A DNA stretch of 64,000 nucleotides. Origin: CAMAVH01 sp035714115. GTDB taxonomy: Bacteria > Pseudomonadota > Alphaproteobacteria > SMXQ01. The position numbers and the translations under genes were made by a program. The notes beneath the pieces were generated by a model. The model made no database searches. It worked only from the letters and a program-made list of their open reading frames with translations, and was not told where the DNA came from. Shown in pieces: positions 49,312-56,896 of this stretch (its first letter is position 1; each line of letters begins with the position of its first letter). The stretch spans positions 8,689-72,688 of the forward strand of contig DASTMO010000020.1 of the NCBI GenBank assembly GCA_035714115.1. The letters are read 5' to 3'.

Positions 49312-50235
49312 ATGAAACTCGCCGTGCCCGATCTCATCTCGAATTCCTATTTCCCGGCTGTCGCCGCCGTCGAACTCGGCTTCTTCGCCAAAGAGGGGCT
49401 CGATGTCGAATTCGAGATGATCTTTCCGGTCGATCGGGCCTATCGCGAGCTGCGTGACGGCAACATCCACTTCGTCGGCGGCTCCTCGCATTCGGCGCTC
49501 GCCGCCTTTCCCGAATGGCAAGGCGTCAAACTGCTCTGCGCCCAAGCGCAAGGGATGTACTGGTTCCTCGTCATGCGCGCCGATCTGAAGGCTGCGCGCG
49601 GCGATCTGTCGGTGGTGAAGGGCAAGAGTATCGGCGCCGCGCCCTGGGTCGAGATGGGCCTGCGCGGCCTGTTGAAGGCCGGCGGCATCGATATCGCGCG
49701 CGACAAGGTCACCATCGCTCCGGTGCCGGGCGCGGTCGGCGCGGGCGTGAACTTCGGCGTCACGGCGGCCAAGGCGCTGGCCGAGGGCAAGATCGACGGC
49801 TTCTGGGCCAATGGCATGGGCACGGAGGTGGCGGTCAAAAGCGGCGCCGGCACGGTGGTGCTCGACGTGCGGCGCGGCGACGGCCCGAAGGAGTGCTTCG
49901 ACTACACCATGGCCTCGCTTGCCACGACGGAAGCGTTGATCCAGGCCAATCCCAAGCTGGCCGGCGCGGCGGTGCGCGCGATCAAGCAGACCCACGCGGC
50001 CCTCAAAGCCGATCCGTCGCTCGCCACCAAGGTCGGGCAGAAACATTTCCCGGCCTCCGAAGCGGAGTTGATCGCTGAACTGATCCGCCGCGATCTGCCC
50101 TATTACGATCCGGTGATTTCCGAGAGCTTCGTCGCCGGCATGAACGCCTTCTCGCGCGACATCGGCATCCTCAAGGGCTCGCCGAGCTACGACGATGTCG
50201 TGTCGAAAGACGCGCGCGCCCACTGGGGCGCATAA
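49312..50235 (+). CDS. NMT1/SsuA-like substrate-binding protein without signal peptide
   Basis: A 307-aa type-II periplasmic-binding-protein fold. The start MKLAVPDLISNSYFPAVAA is directly followed by the GFFAKEGLDVEFE motif of NMT1/THI5/SsuA-type proteins; GSSHSALAAF and KGKSIGAAPWVEMGLRG follow. No signal peptide is visible, so it may be cytosolic or use an unrecognised start. No ABC permease or ATPase gene is adjacent. Its last 11 codons are the first unit of a threefold tandem repeat. Confidence 0.8.
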   Translation: MKLAVPDLISNSYFPAVAAVELGFFAKEGLDVEFEMIFPVDRAYRELRDGNIHFVGGSSHSALAAFPEWQGVKLLCAQAQGMYWFLVMRADLKAARGDLSVVKGKSIGAAPWVEMGLRGLLKAGGIDIARDKVTIAPVPGAVGAGVNFGVTAAKALAEGKIDGFWANGMGTEVAVKSGAGTVVLDVRRGDGPKECFDYTMASLATTEALIQANPKLAGAAVRAIKQTHAALKADPSLATKVGQKHFPASEAELIAELIRRDLPYYDPVISESFVAGMNAFSRDIGILKGSPSYDDVVSKDARAHWGA

Positions 50236-50314
50236 AAGCTGTCGAAAGACGCGCGCGCCCACTGGGGCGCATAACAAACTGTCGAAAGACGCGCGGGCCC
50301 ACTGGGGCGACTGA
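50201..50314. repeat. Threefold tandem repeat (39-40 bp) at the 3' end of the binding-protein gene
   Basis: Units start at 50201, 50240 and 50280. Each contains TGTCGAAAGACGCGCG followed by CCCACTGGGGCG. Unit 1 is the coding end of the binding protein including its stop; units 2 and 3 lie beyond it. Differences are limited to a C/G change in unit 3 and the unit ends, indicating a recent duplication by slippage. Confidence 0.9.
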
Positions 50315-50414
50315 GCCACGACGGGCAAGCTCATCCTGGTCCCCTAGGCTTCGCCAAGGCATGGCCTTATAGTCTGGCCGGGCAGGATCGCCCGCGTCAG
50401 CCTCAGGTGCCGTC

Positions 50415-52247
50415 TTGGATTCGCTGCTTATTCCCATCGTCGTTCTTTTGGTCGCGGCCATCATCGCCGTGCCCTTCGCCAAGCGCCTCGGCATCGGCAG
50501 CATCATCGGCTATCTGATCGCCGGCATCGTCATCGGCCCGGCCGGCTTCGGCCTGATTCGCGACACCGAAAGCGCCAGCCACGTTTCCGAGCTGGGCGTG
50601 GTCATGCTGCTGTTTCTCATCGGCCTGGAGCTGAAACCGGCGCGCCTGTGGGTCATGCGGCGGGTGGTTTTCATGTTCGGCGGCGCGCAAGTGGCGCTGA
50701 CAACGGCGCTCTTCGCCGGTCTCGCCTATTGGCTCGGCTTCGCTTTGCCGGTCGCGCTGGTCATCGCTCTCGGTCTCGCCATGTCCTCGACCGCCCTGGT
50801 GCTGCCGATGCTGGCGGAGCGCGAACTGCTGGCCCAGCCGCCGGGGCGCGATGGCCTCGGCATCCTGCTGTTCCAGGACCTCGCCTTCATTCCCATCGTC
50901 GCCCTGCTGCCGTTCCTGGCGTCGGGCGAGGGGGCGGTGACGCCGGATTGGCAGAGCGTCGTCATCGGCTTTGCCTGCGTCGCCGGCATCTTCCTCGGCG
51001 GCCGCTATCTGGTCCGCCCGCTGTTCTACCTCGCCGATATGGTCAAGACGCGCGAGCTTTACACCGCCATCGCGCTCTTGATGGTGACCGGCACCGCGCT
51101 GCTCGCCGATGTGGCGGGTCTCTCCATGTCGCTCGGCGCCTTTCTCGCCGGCGTCATGCTGTCGGATTCGGAGTATCGCCATGAGATCCAGGCGGACATC
51201 GAGCCATTCGAAGGGCTGCTGCTCGGCCTGTTCTTCGCGTCGATGGGGATGTCGCTGGAAACGCAGCTGCTGATCAGCGCGCCGTTGACCGTTCTCGGCG
51301 GCGTCGCCGTGCTGATCGCCGGCAAGGCGGCATTGGTTTTCGGCCTCGCCAAGCTGGCCGGGCAGGACAATCTGTCGGCCAACCGCACCGCCTTGGCTCT
51401 GGCGCAGGGTGGCGAATTCGCGCTGGTTCTGTTCGGCTTCGCGGTGGGCGAGGGCATCCTGCCGACAGCGCTCTCCTCGCAGCTTTCCATGATCGTCATT
51501 CTGTCGATGATCCTGACACCGCCGCTGTTCGCGCTGCATGAATCCTGGGTAATGCCGCGTTTCAAGCGCACGGAGGCGCCCGATTACGACAGCATCGAGG
51601 ACGATCATCCGGAGGTCATCATCTGCGGCTTCGGCCGCGTCGGCCAGATCGTCGGCCGCGTCTTGCGCATGCGCGGTGTGTCCTTCACGGCGCTCGATAA
51701 CTCCGCCGAGCAGGTCGACGTGATTCGCCGCTTCGGCGGCAAGGTCTATTTCGGCGATGCCGGCCGCGTCGATCTCCTGCGCTCAGCGGGCGCTGATGCG
51801 GCCAAAGTCGTCGTCGTCGCCATTTCCAATCAGAACGCCTCGATCCGCGTCGTCGACACCTTGCAGCGCCACTATCCGCATCTGCGGATTTATGCTCGTG
51901 CGCGTAACCGCCGCCATGCCCATTTGCTGATGGACCGCGACATCGCCGGCCATGTGCGTGAGACGCTCTATTCCAGCCTGTTTCTGTCGGAACAGTTGCT
52001 CATCGAATTGGGCATCAACCGCGAGGACGCGCGAGTTAGCTTGCGCCGCTTCCTGGCCCACGACGAAAAGACGCTGATCGAGCAGCATGCCGTCTATCAG
52101 GACGAGGTGCAGATGATCCAGACCTCGCGCCAAGCGGTGGAGGAATTGGAAAGCTTGCTGCGGTCCGACACCGAAGATCAGCAGGATGTGCGCGGCGAAG
52201 GACCGGAAGCGCCTCTCGCGCTCGGCGAGTCCGTCCGCAAATCTTAG
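50415..52247 (+). CDS. Kef-type CPA2 monovalent cation:proton antiporter
   Basis: A 610-aa inner-membrane transporter. About 12-13 transmembrane helices (about 5-385) include LGIGSIIGYLIAGIVIGP, LFLIGLELKPARLW, and QGGEFALVLFGFAVGEG typical of KefB/KefC. A C-terminal RCK/TrkA-N domain (about 400-520) has the Rossmann motif CGFGRVGQIVGRVL and the acidic end ALDNSAE. It exchanges K+ for H+; in E. coli homologues are gated by glutathione adducts to protect from electrophiles. The start is TTG. It meets the Pro-rich gene tail to tail with no gap. Confidence 0.92.
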   Translation: MDSLLIPIVVLLVAAIIAVPFAKRLGIGSIIGYLIAGIVIGPAGFGLIRDTESASHVSELGVVMLLFLIGLELKPARLWVMRRVVFMFGGAQVALTTALFAGLAYWLGFALPVALVIALGLAMSSTALVLPMLAERELLAQPPGRDGLGILLFQDLAFIPIVALLPFLASGEGAVTPDWQSVVIGFACVAGIFLGGRYLVRPLFYLADMVKTRELYTAIALLMVTGTALLADVAGLSMSLGAFLAGVMLSDSEYRHEIQADIEPFEGLLLGLFFASMGMSLETQLLISAPLTVLGGVAVLIAGKAALVFGLAKLAGQDNLSANRTALALAQGGEFALVLFGFAVGEGILPTALSSQLSMIVILSMILTPPLFALHESWVMPRFKRTEAPDYDSIEDDHPEVIICGFGRVGQIVGRVLRMRGVSFTALDNSAEQVDVIRRFGGKVYFGDAGRVDLLRSAGADAAKVVVVAISNQNASIRVVDTLQRHYPHLRIYARARNRRHAHLLMDRDIAGHVRETLYSSLFLSEQLLIELGINREDARVSLRRFLAHDEKTLIEQHAVYQDEVQMIQTSRQAVEELESLLRSDTEDQQDVRGEGPEAPLALGESVRKS

Positions 52248-52424
52248 CTACGCCTGGGGCGGCACGTTCTGAGGCGGCGGCTCGATCGGCGGCGCTTCAT
52301 TGGGCGGCTGCGGCGCTGGAACTTCGTTCGGCGGCGCTTCGGCCGGTTGCGGCGGATTGAGCGGCGGCGCGCGCTCGGGCGGCGGCACGTTCGGTTCCTG
52401 CACTGGCTGAATTTCGTCAGGCAT
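52248..52424 (-). CDS. Proline-rich small peptide, unknown function
   Basis: A 58-aa peptide rich in Pro, Glu, Asn and Ala, with repeated NxPPPE/APPNE-like units (NVPPPERAPPLNPP, APPNEVPAPQPPNEAPPIE). There is no TM segment or signal peptide; it is probably disordered. The start at 52424 is favoured because AGGAG lies 6 nt upstream, while the ATG at 52430 touches that site. The stop is adjacent to the antiporter stop. A near-consensus EcfG-type site (AGAAC-N16-CGTT) reads toward it, overlapping the divergent SDR promoter. I do not recognise a family. Confidence 0.6.
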   Translation of the reverse strand: MPDEIQPVQEPNVPPPERAPPLNPPQPAEAPPNEVPAPQPPNEAPPIEPPPQNVPPQA

Positions 52425-52450
52425 GATCATCTCCTGCTGTTGCTGATATA

Positions 52451-52475
52451 GGAACGATCTGCTTAGCGATCTGTT
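52451..52475 (+). promoter_or_regulatory. Near-consensus EcfG-type promoter for the SDR gene
   Basis: GGAAC (52451-52455), 16 nt, TGTT (52472-52475); one mismatch. It lies 32 bp upstream of the SDR ATG. Confidence 0.6.
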
Positions 52476-52477
52476 CT
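52453..52477 (-). promoter_or_regulatory. Near-consensus EcfG-type promoter for the Pro-rich peptide
   Basis: On the minus strand AGAAC (52477-52473), 16 nt, CGTT (52456-52453); one mismatch. It is superimposed on the plus-strand site and ends 29 bp before the peptide start. Confidence 0.5.
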
Positions 52478-52506
52478 TCCTTTTTATTTTGCGAAGGAGA
52501 GCAGCA

Positions 52507-53358
52507 ATGGCCGAGCAGCAGCGGGAACCGCAGCATCAGGATCATCAGCCCGGCGAGCGCGATGAAATGTCGCCGCCGCCGAACGACAATGCTTCGTCCT
52601 ACAAGGGCAGCGGCAAGCTGACGGGCAAGGCTGCCATCATCACCGGCGGGGACAGCGGCATCGGCCGTTCGACGGCGATTTCCTTCGCCAAGGAAGGCGC
52701 CGATGTCTGCATCGTCTATCTTGAAGAGGACAAGGACGCCGAGGAAACCGAGCGGTTGGTGCGTAAAGCCGGCGGTCAAGCGCTGTTGATGCGCGGCGAC
52801 ATCTGCGACCGCGACTTTTGCATTAAGGCGGTCGAGGCTGCGGCCGAGGAGTTCGGCGGCTTGGACATCGTCGTTAACAACGCGGCCGTGCAATATCCCG
52901 AAGAAGATTTCCTTGCCATCAAGCCGGAAAATCTCGAACGCACATACCAAACGAACATTCTGGCGATGTTCCATGTGACGCAGGCGGCCTTGCCGCATTT
53001 GCGCGAGAAGGGCTGCGTCATCAACACGGCCTCCATCACGGCCTTTCAGGGTAATCCCAAGCTGATCGATTATTCATCGACCAAGGGGGCCATCGTCTCT
53101 TTCACCCGAGCGCTTGCCAAATCGCTGGTGAAGAAAGGCATTCGCGTGAACGCCGTCGCGCCGGGGCCGGTCTGGACGCCGCTCATTCCATCGTCCTTCG
53201 ATGCTGACGATGTCGCCAAATTCGGCAGCGACAATCCCATGGGCCGCGCCGCCAAAGCCGACGAAATCTCCCCGGCCTTCGTGTTTCTCGCCTCGGCTGA
53301 CGCGAATTTCATCACGGGACAGATCATCCACATCAATGGCGGGGAATTCTTAGGTTAG
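52507..53358 (+). CDS. Short-chain dehydrogenase/reductase, general-stress type
   Basis: A 283-aa SDR of the YhdG/YdaD-like group with a polar Gln/His/Pro-rich N-terminal extension (about 1-38). The NAD(P)-binding motif is TGGDSGIGR (about 47-55), NNAAV (about 126-130) is the structural motif, and the catalytic Ser/Tyr/Lys are in NTASITAF and YSSTKGA. The C-terminal GQIIHINGGEFLG is typical. Homologues are induced by general stress in Bacillus and alphaproteobacteria; the substrate is unknown. The RBS AAGGAG precedes the ATG. The promoter is one mismatch from the EcfG consensus. Confidence 0.93.
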   Translation: MAEQQREPQHQDHQPGERDEMSPPPNDNASSYKGSGKLTGKAAIITGGDSGIGRSTAISFAKEGADVCIVYLEEDKDAEETERLVRKAGGQALLMRGDICDRDFCIKAVEAAAEEFGGLDIVVNNAAVQYPEEDFLAIKPENLERTYQTNILAMFHVTQAALPHLREKGCVINTASITAFQGNPKLIDYSSTKGAIVSFTRALAKSLVKKGIRVNAVAPGPVWTPLIPSSFDADDVAKFGSDNPMGRAAKADEISPAFVFLASADANFITGQIIHINGGEFLG

Positions 53359-53367
53359 CCGACCGCA

Positions 53368-53393
53368 GGAACCGCGCAGCGACGCTTTGCGTT
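53368..53393 (+). promoter_or_regulatory. EcfG-type promoter for ligD
   Basis: GGAAC (53368-53372), 17 nt, CGTT (53390-53393); an exact match with the longer allowed spacer, 32 bp before the ligD ATG. Confidence 0.7.
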
Positions 53394-53424
53394 ATCCTAG
53401 GTTCGAGCAACGAGGATCGGCGCT

Positions 53425-55887
53425 ATGGCCCTCAGGACGTATCGCAAGAAGCGCGATTTCAAACAGACCCAGGAGCCGGCCGGCGGCAAGCCGGCGCGTC
53501 GGCGCGCCGGTTTGCATTTCGTCGTGCATAAGCATGATGCCAGCCATCTGCATTTCGATCTGCGTCTGGAGATGGACGGCGTCCTGAAATCCTGGGCGGT
53601 GCCGAAGGGGCCGAGCCTCGACCCCAAGGAGAAGCGTCTAGCGGTCGAGGTCGAGGATCATCCCTACGAATACGGCGCATTCGAAGGCACCATTCCGGCA
53701 GGGCAATATGGCGGCGGCACGGTGCAGTTGTGGGACCGCGGCAGCCTGGAATACGAAGGCGATCGAACGCCGCAGGAGGCGCTGAAGAAGGGCGACCTGA
53801 AGTTCACCGTTAGCGGCGCTCACATGAAGGGCAGCTGGGCGCTGGTTCGCATGCGCCGTCGCGGCAAGGAAAAGCGCGACAACTGGCTTTTGATCAAACA
53901 TCGCGACGCTTATGCGAAGTCGGGCAAAGCGGCGGATATCGCGGCCATCGATGAATCCGTCGCCAGCGGGCGCAGCATGGCCGAAATCGCCGGCGGCGTA
54001 AAAGTCTGGAGCAAGCCGACGAAGCGGCCGGCCAACAAGCAGACCGCTGCCAAGACGCCGACGAAGAAAGCCAAGAAGGTTTCGGCCAAGGCAGCTTTCA
54101 TCCCGCCGCAGCTGGCGACGCTGTCGGCCCATCCGCCGGGCGACGGCGAATGGATTCATGAAGTGAAGTTCGACGGCTATCGTACGCAAGTCCATGTGCG
54201 CGGCGGCGAGGCGACCTGCTATTCGCGCAAAGGTCTCGACTGGACCCATCGTTTCCCGGAAATAGCCGAGGATTGCGCCGGCCTGCCCGATTGCATTCTG
54301 GACGGCGAAGTGGTGGCGCTGAATGCCAAGGGCGAGACGGATTTTTCCGCGTTGCAGTCGGCGCTCAGCGATGAGAAGACCGGCAAGCTGATTTATTACG
54401 TCTTCGATCTGTTGGCCGTCGATGGCGAGGATTTGCGAGATGAGCCTCAGCTCAAGCGCAAGGCGCGGCTTGATGAATTGTTGGCGGATGCGCCGGACCG
54501 CATCCGCTATGTCGCGCATTTCGACAAGGCGGGCGAGGCGGTGTTGAAATCTGCCTGCCGCATGGCTTTCGAGGGCGTCGTCTCAAAGAAGGCGGATGCG
54601 ACATACTCATCCGGGCGCAACGCCAGCTGGCTCAAAACCAAATGCCGCGGCCGCGAGGAGTTCGTCATCGGCGGTTATTGGCCGGGCAGCAGCGGCAAAG
54701 CCGTCGGCGCGCTGCTGGTCGGTCTGCCGAATGGCAAATCCTTCGCCTATAAGGGGCGGGTCGGTTCCGGCTACAACCAGGCGGTGACGGCGCAGCTGCT
54801 GGAGAAATTCAAACCGCTCAAGATCAAAGATACGCCATTCGAAGGCAAGCAGCCGGCCAGCCTGAAAGGCCTCATCTGGCTCAAGCCGCAGCTCGTCGCC
54901 GAGGTCGAATATGCCGGCTGGACGGCCGAGGGCATCCTGCGTCAGGCTTCCTTCAAAGGCCTGCGCGACGACAAGAGCGCGCGCGAGGTCGGCCAGGATC
55001 GTGGGGCGCAAGTGCAGGCCAAGACCACTTCGTCAATCAAGCTGACCAATCCGGACAAGAAGCTGTGGCCGGAGGATGATGTCACCAAGGCCGATCTTGC
55101 CGCCTATTTCGCGGCGGTGTCCGACGACATGCTGCGCTTTATCGGCGGGCGGCCGGTCTCTATCCTGCGGATTCCCGATGGCATCCATCAGCAGCAGATC
55201 TTTCAGCGCCACCGCATGAAGGGCATGTCGGCGCTGATTGAGGACGTCAATCTCTCAAACGAGAAGAAAGAGCGTCAGCCCTATCTCATGGTCAACAGCG
55301 CCGAGGGATTGCAGGCGCTGGCGCAACTCGGCACGGCGGAGATCCACGGCTGGGGCGCGACGGCGGACGATATCGAGCGGCCGGATAATATCGTCATCGA
55401 TCTCGATCCTGATCCGGACGTGGCCTTTGCCGATCTCAAGCGCGCCACGCTCGAGGTGCGCGAGCATTTCGAGAATCTCGGCTTCGTTGCCTATCTCAAA
55501 CTGACTGGCGGCAAGGGATTGCATGTGGTGGTGCCGCTCAAGCCCGCCGCCGATTGGGAGGCGGTTAAGAGCTTCGCCAAGCAGTTCGTCGACGCCATCG
55601 CCGCCGCCGATCCGGACCGCTTTGTTACGGTGGCCACCAAGGCCAAGCGCAAAGGAAAGATCTTCCTCGATTATCTGCGCAACGGACGAGGGGCGACGGC
55701 GATCATGCCCTGGTCGCCGCGCGCGCGGCCCGGCGCGACCATCGCTTTGCCGGTCGCCTGGAGCTTGTTGGAGAAAGCGCGCAAGATGCCGGCCTTCGGC
55801 ATTAAAAGCCTAGCGGCAGCGCGCAAAGCCAGCGATCCTTGGCGCGATTTCGACAAGGACCGCAAACCGCTCAAATTCAAAAAATGA
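53425..55887 (+). CDS. ligD: NHEJ DNA ligase D (phosphoesterase-ligase-polymerase)
   Basis: An 820-aa multifunctional repair enzyme with the order PE-LIG-POL. The 3'-phosphoesterase domain (about 25-165) has His37, His43, Asp45 and His79, spaced as in Pseudomonas LigD. A Lys-rich linker (about 195-225) follows. The ATP-dependent ligase domain (about 226-530) has the adenylated Lys248 in EVKFDGYR and DGEVVAL. The primase-like polymerase domain (about 538-815) has the metal-binding Asp659 and Asp661 in VIDLDPDPD. It seals double-strand breaks together with Ku. It converges with ku; the stops are 1 bp apart. Confidence 0.96.
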   Translation: MALRTYRKKRDFKQTQEPAGGKPARRRAGLHFVVHKHDASHLHFDLRLEMDGVLKSWAVPKGPSLDPKEKRLAVEVEDHPYEYGAFEGTIPAGQYGGGTVQLWDRGSLEYEGDRTPQEALKKGDLKFTVSGAHMKGSWALVRMRRRGKEKRDNWLLIKHRDAYAKSGKAADIAAIDESVASGRSMAEIAGGVKVWSKPTKRPANKQTAAKTPTKKAKKVSAKAAFIPPQLATLSAHPPGDGEWIHEVKFDGYRTQVHVRGGEATCYSRKGLDWTHRFPEIAEDCAGLPDCILDGEVVALNAKGETDFSALQSALSDEKTGKLIYYVFDLLAVDGEDLRDEPQLKRKARLDELLADAPDRIRYVAHFDKAGEAVLKSACRMAFEGVVSKKADATYSSGRNASWLKTKCRGREEFVIGGYWPGSSGKAVGALLVGLPNGKSFAYKGRVGSGYNQAVTAQLLEKFKPLKIKDTPFEGKQPASLKGLIWLKPQLVAEVEYAGWTAEGILRQASFKGLRDDKSAREVGQDRGAQVQAKTTSSIKLTNPDKKLWPEDDVTKADLAAYFAAVSDDMLRFIGGRPVSILRIPDGIHQQQIFQRHRMKGMSALIEDVNLSNEKKERQPYLMVNSAEGLQALAQLGTAEIHGWGATADDIERPDNIVIDLDPDPDVAFADLKRATLEVREHFENLGFVAYLKLTGGKGLHVVVPLKPAADWEAVKSFAKQFVDAIAAADPDRFVTVATKAKRKGKIFLDYLRNGRGATAIMPWSPRARPGATIALPVAWSLLEKARKMPAFGIKSLAAARKASDPWRDFDKDRKPLKFKK

Positions 55888-55888
55888 T

Positions 55889-56785
55889 TTAGGCGCTCTT
55901 GCGTTTGGCGGCGGCCTTGCGTTTGGGCGCGGCCTTTTTGGCCTTTTTGGCCGGCGCTTTCTTCTTCTCCTGCGCTGCCATGAAACGCGCCGCGCGCTTT
56001 TGCGGCTCGCCCTTGCCCGAAAGGCTCTTGCGCAAGGCTTCCATGAGGTCGACGACTTTCTCCTCGTCGTCTTCGTCCGGCGCGGCGGCGACGATCTTCT
56101 GGCCCTTGCTCTTGCGCTTGATCAGTTCGCGCAGAGCGTCTTCGTAGCGATCCTTGAACTTGTCGGGATCGAATGCGCCGGCTTGCTGATCGATGATCTT
56201 TTCCGCGATGTCGAGCATCTTGGCATCGACGCGCTTGGCCTTGATGTCGCCGAAGAACTGCTTCTCGGCGACCACCTCGTCATGGCTGCGCAGAGTGGTG
56301 AGCAGCAGGCCGTTGCCGCGCGGCTCCATGGCGACGATGCGCTCGCGCTGATGCATCACCAGCCGGCCGAGGGCGATCTTCTTGCTCTTCTCCATCGCCT
56401 GGCGGATCACGGCATAAGCGTCCTGGCCGGTCTTGCCGCTCGGCACGAGATAATAGGGATGGTCCCAATAGAGCCGGTCGATATCGGCAGCATCGACGAA
56501 TTCCTCGATGTCGATAGTCTTGGTTGCGGGGAGCCGCGCGTCCTCGATCTCTTTCGGCGAGACCACGACATAATGGTCTTTGGTCAGTTCGAAGCCGCGC
56601 ACCAAATCCTTGCGCTCGACCTCGCCGAGCTCGGGATCGTGCGGCAGCATGCGGATGCGGTTGTTGGTCTTCTTGTGAAGCCAATGGAAGGAGATGTCAT
56701 TGCTGCTGGTCGTCGCGTTGAACAAGGCGACGGGGCAGGACACCAGCGAAAGCTGCAGATGGCCTTCCCAGATCGGGCGCGGCAT
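55889..56785 (-). CDS. ku: NHEJ end-binding protein Ku
   Basis: A 298-aa bacterial Ku that forms a ring-shaped homodimer on DNA ends and recruits LigD. The N-terminal MPRPIWEGHLQLSLVSCPV is diagnostic. The core (about 1-250) includes RVRxLPHD-like NRIRMLPHDPELGEVE, GFELTKDHYVV and YYLVPSGK. The minimal C-terminus is followed by a Lys/Ala-rich basic tail (about 265-298) as in other soil bacteria. The start at 56785 is fixed by homology; the longer in-frame extension upstream is not coding. An EcfG-like site with one mismatch lies 34 bp upstream. Confidence 0.95.
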   Translation of the reverse strand: MPRPIWEGHLQLSLVSCPVALFNATTSSNDISFHWLHKKTNNRIRMLPHDPELGEVERKDLVRGFELTKDHYVVVSPKEIEDARLPATKTIDIEEFVDAADIDRLYWDHPYYLVPSGKTGQDAYAVIRQAMEKSKKIALGRLVMHQRERIVAMEPRGNGLLLTTLRSHDEVVAEKQFFGDIKAKRVDAKMLDIAEKIIDQQAGAFDPDKFKDRYEDALRELIKRKSKGQKIVAAAPDEDDEEKVVDLMEALRKSLSGKGEPQKRAARFMAAQEKKKAPAKKAKKAAPKRKAAAKRKSA

Positions 56786-56818
56786 GGTTAGTCTCCTCAA
56801 GGATGGTTGCCGGTGGAT

Positions 56819-56843
56819 AACGCCGGCAAAAGCCGACAATTCC
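56819..56843 (-). promoter_or_regulatory. Near-consensus EcfG-type promoter for ku
   Basis: On the minus strand GGAAT (56843-56839), 16 nt, CGTT (56822-56819); one mismatch in the -35 element. Confidence 0.55.
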
Positions 56844-56896
56844 CAGGCGTACGGCCGGATGCTATTCTTGCCATATAAGAATTTGGGAGATGTCCA

